From contig CALZJF010000021.1 of NCBI GenBank assembly GCA_945787885.1, positions 1 to 38,300 of the forward strand: a stretch of DNA of 38,300 nucleotides. The letters run 5' to 3'. The DNA comes from an uncultured Bacteroidales bacterium (GTDB lineage: Bacteria; Bacteroidota; Bacteroidia; Bacteroidales; Bacteroidaceae). Shown one piece after another: positions 34,332 through 38,300 of the stretch (positions within the stretch are counted from its first letter, which is position 1; each line of letters opens with the position of its first letter). Below the pieces are notes generated by a model that was not told the DNA's origin, made no database searches, and saw nothing but the letters and a program-made list of their open reading frames with translations. The position numbers and the translations under genes are program-made.

Positions 34332-36338
34332 ATGAATCAAACCATACCTGTGCAGGAAGACTTGAGATACCTTCAACTCCTCTCACGCGAATTTCCAAAT
34401 ATCCCCGCCGTGACGACGGAACTCATCAACCTTCAGGCTATTCTGCATCTACCAAAGCCTACCGAACACTTCGTGGCAGACCTCCACGGAGAACATGAGG
34501 CTTTTCTACACGTGCTGAGAAATGCCTCGGGCCGCATCAAACGCCGAGTGACGGACATATTTTCTGCCGACGGACCACTGCGACCTGAAGGGGTGAAACC
34601 ACTGACGGAGGAGGAGCAGCATGAATTCTGCTCGCTCATCTATTATCCGGAGCAGAAGCTCGAACTTCTGCACCAGCAAACGGAGCTTGACGATGAGTTT
34701 TATCACCGCACGCTCTACAATCTCGTGCTCATCTGTCGGAATTTCTCCTTGAAATATACGCGTTCGAAGGTGAGAAAGAGTCTGCCGGAAGAGTATGCCT
34801 ATATTATAGAGGAGTTGCTCCACGAGCGCATTGACGATGCGAACAAGCATGCCTACTACGAAGCCATCATCAGTGCCATCATCGAAACCCGGCGCGCCGA
34901 CCATTTTATCGTGGCTATATGCAATGTCATTCAACGTTTGGCGGTGGAGCGTCTGCACATTTTGGGCGACATCTTCGACCGCGGGCCTGGCGCACATCTC
35001 ATTATGGATCATCTGTGTGAATACCACCATTTGGATATCCAGTGGGGCAATCACGACATTCTCTGGATGGGAGCTGCCGCTGGGAATATGTGCTGCATCG
35101 CCACTGTCATCCGCCTCTCGTTGCGCTACGGAAACTCTGCCGTTCTCGAAGAAGGCTATGGCATCAACCTCGTTCCACTCGCCACCTTCGCCCTCGATGC
35201 CTACAACCAAGACGAATGCCTGCGCTTCCAGCCGCACTATCTGCGACGCGAAGGGCAACCGGCAGAGAAGCAGCGACAACTCGATGCGAAGATGCACAAG
35301 GCGATAGCCATCATAGAGTTCAAGCTGATGGGACAGTTGGTCAGGAAATATCCTGAATGGAATATGCTCGACCGCGACCTCCTCAATGCCTGCGACTTCG
35401 CTCATGGCACAGTCAACGTGGAGGGACAGACGTATGAGATGCTCGACACCTATTTCCCAACCATCGACCCCAACGAACCCTGTCGCCTGACACAGGAAGA
35501 AGAGGCTCTGATGAAAAGCATCTGCCGAAGTTTCCGCATCAGCGAACGTCTGCAACGTCATATCAACTGCATCCTGTCGCATGGCTCGATGTATAAAATC
35601 ACAAACGGCAACCTCCTCTTCCATGCTTCTATACCCATTCTTGCCGATGGCAGCTTGAAGGAGGTCAATGTCTTTGGCGAAAACCTGGCAGGACGAAAGC
35701 TCATGGACCGCGTAGAACAGATAGTGCGTACGGCATACGATGAAGCTGCCACACAGGAGGAACGCCGCGTGGCACGCGACTATTTCACCTATCTCTGGTG
35801 CGGACCTGACAGCCCGCTCTTCGATAAGGGAAAGATGACGACCTTCGAACGCTATTTCATTGCCGAAAAAAACACACACGAGGAACCGAAGGGCTACTAC
35901 TACTTGCTGCGCGATGATGCCAACGTCATTGATAATATCCTCGACCATTTCGAAGTGGAGGGATCTCTACGGCATATCATCAACGGACATGTGCCCGTGC
36001 ATGCTTCGAGCGGAGAGAATCCCGTCAAGGCCGACGGACGACTTCTCGTCATTGACGGAGGATTCGCCGAGGCCTACCACCGTACAACGGGCATCGCTGG
36101 CTACACCTTGGTCTATCACTCAAAAGGCTTCTACCTCGCTGCCCACGAACCCTTCACCTCTACAGCCGATGCCGTGGCAAAGGGGACGGACATCATCTCC
36201 ACACGCCAAATCATCGAACGAAGCGACCATCGAATACTCGTCGATGAAACGGAACGAGGAGCCGAGATGCGCATGCAGATTAACGACTTGCGCCGTCTTC
36301 TCACCGCCTATCGCCGAGGCTATATCAAGGAACATTGA
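34332..36338 (+). CDS. fbp: Fructose-1,6-bisphosphatase, class III
   Basis: Class III FBPase dephosphorylates fructose-1,6-bisphosphate in gluconeogenesis. The 668-aa length fits the Firmicutes/Bacteroidetes type. The calcineurin-like phosphatase core shows its metal motifs: DLHGEHEAF (~45), GDIFDRG at 212-218, and GNHD at 239-242. The C-terminal region has NGHVPVHASSGENPVKADGRLLVIDGGF, conserved in the family. It starts 43 bp after trxB on the same strand. Confidence 0.96.
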   Translation: MNQTIPVQEDLRYLQLLSREFPNIPAVTTELINLQAILHLPKPTEHFVADLHGEHEAFLHVLRNASGRIKRRVTDIFSADGPLRPEGVKPLTEEEQHEFCSLIYYPEQKLELLHQQTELDDEFYHRTLYNLVLICRNFSLKYTRSKVRKSLPEEYAYIIEELLHERIDDANKHAYYEAIISAIIETRRADHFIVAICNVIQRLAVERLHILGDIFDRGPGAHLIMDHLCEYHHLDIQWGNHDILWMGAAAGNMCCIATVIRLSLRYGNSAVLEEGYGINLVPLATFALDAYNQDECLRFQPHYLRREGQPAEKQRQLDAKMHKAIAIIEFKLMGQLVRKYPEWNMLDRDLLNACDFAHGTVNVEGQTYEMLDTYFPTIDPNEPCRLTQEEEALMKSICRSFRISERLQRHINCILSHGSMYKITNGNLLFHASIPILADGSLKEVNVFGENLAGRKLMDRVEQIVRTAYDEAATQEERRVARDYFTYLWCGPDSPLFDKGKMTTFERYFIAEKNTHEEPKGYYYLLRDDANVIDNILDHFEVEGSLRHIINGHVPVHASSGENPVKADGRLLVIDGGFAEAYHRTTGIAGYTLVYHSKGFYLAAHEPFTSTADAVAKGTDIISTRQIIERSDHRILVDETERGAEMRMQINDLRRLLTAYRRGYIKEH

Positions 36339-36340
36339 TT

Positions 36341-36387
36341 CCCTCGCCCCATCCCCTCACCACCCCCACCCACTCCCCCACCATCCC
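36341..36387. other. C-rich intergenic tract (G-quadruplex motif on the minus strand)
   Basis: Seven runs of three to five C occur between fbp and sdaA (36341-36343, 36347-36350, 36353-36356, 36363-36367, 36369-36371, 36375-36379, 36385-36387). On the minus strand this makes at least four G-runs with loops of 1-7 nt, a canonical G-quadruplex pattern. Confidence 0.65.
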
Positions 36388-36402
36388 TTCTCTTTCTAAT
36401 TT

Positions 36403-37608
36403 ATGAAATCACTGAAAGAACTTTTCCGCATCGGCTATGGGCCGAGCAGTTCGCACACAATGGGCCCACGCAGTGCCGCCTCACAATATCTTGCAAAACA
36501 CCCCGATGCCGAACGATTCCGCGTCAGCCTTTACGGAAGCCTCGCATCGACGGGAAAGGGGCACTTGACGGATGCTGCCATCATCGAGGTCTTAGGCAAA
36601 GACCGCACGGAAGTGGTATGGCATCCTGACATCGTGCTCTCATTCCATCCCAACGGCATGAAATTCGAAGCCATCATGCCCGATGGTCAAAGCATAGACC
36701 CTTGGACGGTTTTCTCCGTGGGAGGAGGTGCCTTGGCGGAAGAGGGAGAAACGGCGAGCGACACCCCCGACGTCTATGAGCTCGACCACCTCACCGACAT
36801 CATGAACTGGTGTGAAGAGCGCGGCATGCACTATTGGAACTATGTCGATATCTGCGAAGGACCAGAAATTTGGGAATATCTCGATGAGGTATGGAGCGTG
36901 ATGAAGGCCTCCGTCGAACGAGGTCTGGAGACGGAGGGCGTGTTGCCGGGCGGACTGAACCTGCAACGCAAAGCTCCGCGCTATTATATCAAAGCCTTGG
37001 GTTATGGCTCCAACCTTCAGAGTCGTGGCTTAGTGTTTTCCTACGCATTGGCAGTGAGCGAAGAGAATGCCTCGGGCGGACGCATCGTCACGGCCCCCAC
37101 CTGCGGCAGCTGCGGCGTCGTGCCAGGCGTGCTCTTCCATATTGCAAAAAGTCGTAATGTGCCCCGCACCCGCACGCTCCATGCCTTAGCCACGGCAGGA
37201 CTGGTGGGCAATGTTGCCAAAACGCTGGCGAGCATCTCGGGAGCAGAAGCGGGATGTCAGGCAGAAGTGGGAGTGGCATGTGCCATGGCGGCGGCAGCCG
37301 CCAACTATAGTTTCGGCGGCGGCGTGCGAGCCACGGAATATGCAGCAGAAATGGGACTGGAACATCATCTTGGCATGACATGCGACCCCATCTGCGGTCT
37401 CGTTCAAATTCCCTGCATCGAACGCAATGCGCACGCTGCCGGACGTGCCTTAGATGCAAACATCTATGCCACCTTTGCTGAAGGCTCACACCGCATTCCC
37501 TACGACAAAGCCGTCACCGTCATGGGAAAGACGGGACGCGACCTCCCTTCGCTCTACCGCGAAACTTCCGAGGGCGGACTCGCCATGCTCGTGAAAGACC
37601 GTAGCTGA
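36403..37608 (+). CDS. sdaA: L-serine dehydratase (L-serine ammonia-lyase), single chain, iron-sulfur
   Basis: This enzyme deaminates L-serine to pyruvate and ammonia with a [4Fe-4S] cluster. The 401-aa protein joins the beta domain (~1-160, with GPSSSHTMGPR near the start) to the alpha domain (~185-401). Candidate cluster cysteines are Cys234 and Cys237 in APTCGSCGV, and Cys327, Cys331 and Cys338 in CDPICGLVQIPC. Other landmarks are ATAGLVGNVAKTLASISGAEAGCQAEVG and HAAGRALDANIYA. In amino-acid-fermenting Bacteroidales it feeds serine into pyruvate. It is separated from fbp by the 64-bp C-rich gap and is followed by a long hairpin. Confidence 0.96.
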   Translation: MKSLKELFRIGYGPSSSHTMGPRSAASQYLAKHPDAERFRVSLYGSLASTGKGHLTDAAIIEVLGKDRTEVVWHPDIVLSFHPNGMKFEAIMPDGQSIDPWTVFSVGGGALAEEGETASDTPDVYELDHLTDIMNWCEERGMHYWNYVDICEGPEIWEYLDEVWSVMKASVERGLETEGVLPGGLNLQRKAPRYYIKALGYGSNLQSRGLVFSYALAVSEENASGGRIVTAPTCGSCGVVPGVLFHIAKSRNVPRTRTLHALATAGLVGNVAKTLASISGAEAGCQAEVGVACAMAAAAANYSFGGGVRATEYAAEMGLEHHLGMTCDPICGLVQIPCIERNAHAAGRALDANIYATFAEGSHRIPYDKAVTVMGKTGRDLPSLYRETSEGGLAMLVKDRS

Positions 37609-37648
37609 CGCACTCACAAAACTCCCTTAACTATCACTAAAGAACCAG

Positions 37649-37693
37649 AACGACACCTGCCAGTAGCTGACAATCTACTTGGCAGGTGTCGTT
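37649..37693. terminator. Long hairpin after sdaA
   Basis: AACGACACCTGCCA (37649-37662) pairs perfectly with TGGCAGGTGTCGTT (37680-37693). GTAG and CTAC extend it with one bulged base. No T tract follows (GGTATATACA), so termination is likely but the structure is not a textbook rho-independent terminator. Confidence 0.7.
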
Positions 37694-37756
37694 GGTATAT
37701 ACAGGAGACATACCTATAATATATAAGCAGATAAGCAGACAATCAAAAAAGATTTA

Positions 37757-38078
37757 CGGCACATTTCGTCTCAGACTGACCATTTTGAAGGGGAAAATGG
37801 TCATTTTGTGGGGGCATGACAATCACTTCGAGGGGTGAAAATGATGACTTGGGAAGCAGGAGTTCAGTAGAAGAGCAGCAAAGCCCGTCATTTTTGCCAC
37901 CGCTACTCATTCCATGCCAGTCTGAGCAGAGAAGATTTCATGGACTTAGGGGGGAATGGGCTTCCAGAGTCAGCTATATCAAGAAGCATCAACACGGGCA
38001 GGAAGCACGCCCCGCATAGTCCAGCAGATAAAGGCTATACATTTGGCAGTTCTAAGAAAACAAACCTTGCGACTTACC
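37757..38078 (+). repeat. Degenerate ~325-bp intergenic repeat C, copy 2
   Basis: This stretch is collinear with 7694-8018 in the same orientation (see the anchors listed for copy 1). It lies between the sdaA hairpin and the tRNA-Arg promoter. No convincing reading frame covers it. The rest of the region to 38190 shows no gene. Confidence 0.7.
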
Positions 38079-38196
38079 TATAGGGAAAAGGCCTAAAACA
38101 GAACTGTTTGCAAAGCTCTTATTGCATTTTTCAGAAAAACAACTATAAAAAAGTCGATTTTAAGCCTAAAACGAGGACTTTCACGCAGAAAGACCG

Positions 38197-38204
38197 TACC
38201 TTTG
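38197..38204 (+). promoter_or_regulatory. -7 box of the tRNA-Arg gene
   Basis: TACCTTTG matches TAnnTTTG, 43 bp before the tRNA 5' end. No clear -33 TTTG is seen at the expected spacing. A small hairpin, GCCGC/GCGGC (38224-38239), lies in the leader. Confidence 0.6.
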
Positions 38205-38247
38205 CACTCGCAAACAAGGAACAGCCGCAAGAAAGCGGCGTACGAAC

Positions 38248-38300
38248 GGCTCCTTAGCTCAACTGAATAGAGCATCTGACTACGGATCAGAAGGTTACAG
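38248..38300 (+). tRNA. tRNA-Arg (anticodon ACG), truncated by window end
   Basis: GGCTCCTTAGCTCAACTGAA begins the acceptor and D arms. The anticodon stem TCTGA/TCAGA encloses the loop CTACGGA with anticodon ACG, which becomes ICG and reads CGU, CGC and CGA. The window ends in the variable/T-arm region, so about a third of the gene is missing. Confidence 0.93.

Overview
The window looks like a chromosomal segment of a Bacteroidales bacterium, most likely from the Prevotellaceae (Prevotella/Alloprevotella-like). Supporting signs are type IX secretion genes (porU, porV), a Bacteroidetes-type YidC, a class III fructose-1,6-bisphosphatase, a single-chain L-serine dehydratase, a DUF4831 protein, and promoters of the Bacteroidetes form (TTTG, about 20 nt, TAnnTTTG) without obvious Shine-Dalgarno sites. 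The genus cannot be fixed from sequence reading alone.

Layout. 1-368: nested palindromic mobile repeats. 369-7240 (+): an S26-like peptidase/PqqD fusion, yidC, a DPP5-like S9 peptidase and an MFS permease, closed by a terminator. 7241-8300: non-coding, with a tandem of transposon ends, one MITE and a degenerate 325-bp repeat. 8309-21365 (-): a long housekeeping/secretion block, read from high to low coordinate as der, a small lipoprotein gene, purB, rluB, asnS, an FAH-fold gene, porU, porV and ispF. 21645-22739 (+): DUF4831. 22866-23513: a wrecked Y1 transposase gene with a MITE inside it. 24045-24587 (+): rubrerythrin. 24710-27094 (-): two PLP enzymes of sulfur amino-acid metabolism. 27103-27497: two MITEs side by side. 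27530-28384 (-): a BadF-type kinase. 28512-37608 (+): M64 peptidase, ftsK, lolA-like, trxB, fbp and sdaA. The end of the window holds a second copy of the 325-bp repeat and the 5' two-thirds of a tRNA-Arg gene.

Functional themes: envelope biogenesis and secretion (YidC, LolA-like, PorU/PorV, FtsK), peptide and amino-acid use by an asaccharolytic-leaning anaerobe (DPP5-like peptidase plus MFS, M64 peptidase, serine dehydratase, methionine/cystathionine lyases), anaerobic oxidative defence (rubrerythrin, TrxB) and gluconeogenesis (Fbp).

The most unusual content is a set of ~190-bp palindromic mini-elements in two related families. Family A has 189-bp copies, 19-bp terminal inverted repeats and 4-bp target duplications. 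Family B has 189-192-bp copies, AGTAGG...CCTACT ends and TA duplications. The two share a hairpin apex with a compensatory base change, nest in each other, and form an A/B chimera joined at the apex. Family B copies lie exactly at the porU stop codon, in a transposase gene whose frame would be restored by exact removal, and 8-16 bp upstream of three start codons. Also notable are a 67-bp perfect alternating pyrimidine-purine tract upstream of purB, a 22-bp tandem duplication beside it, an RGG-rich extension on RluB, and an FAH-fold protein beside porU that seems to lack the usual metal ligands.
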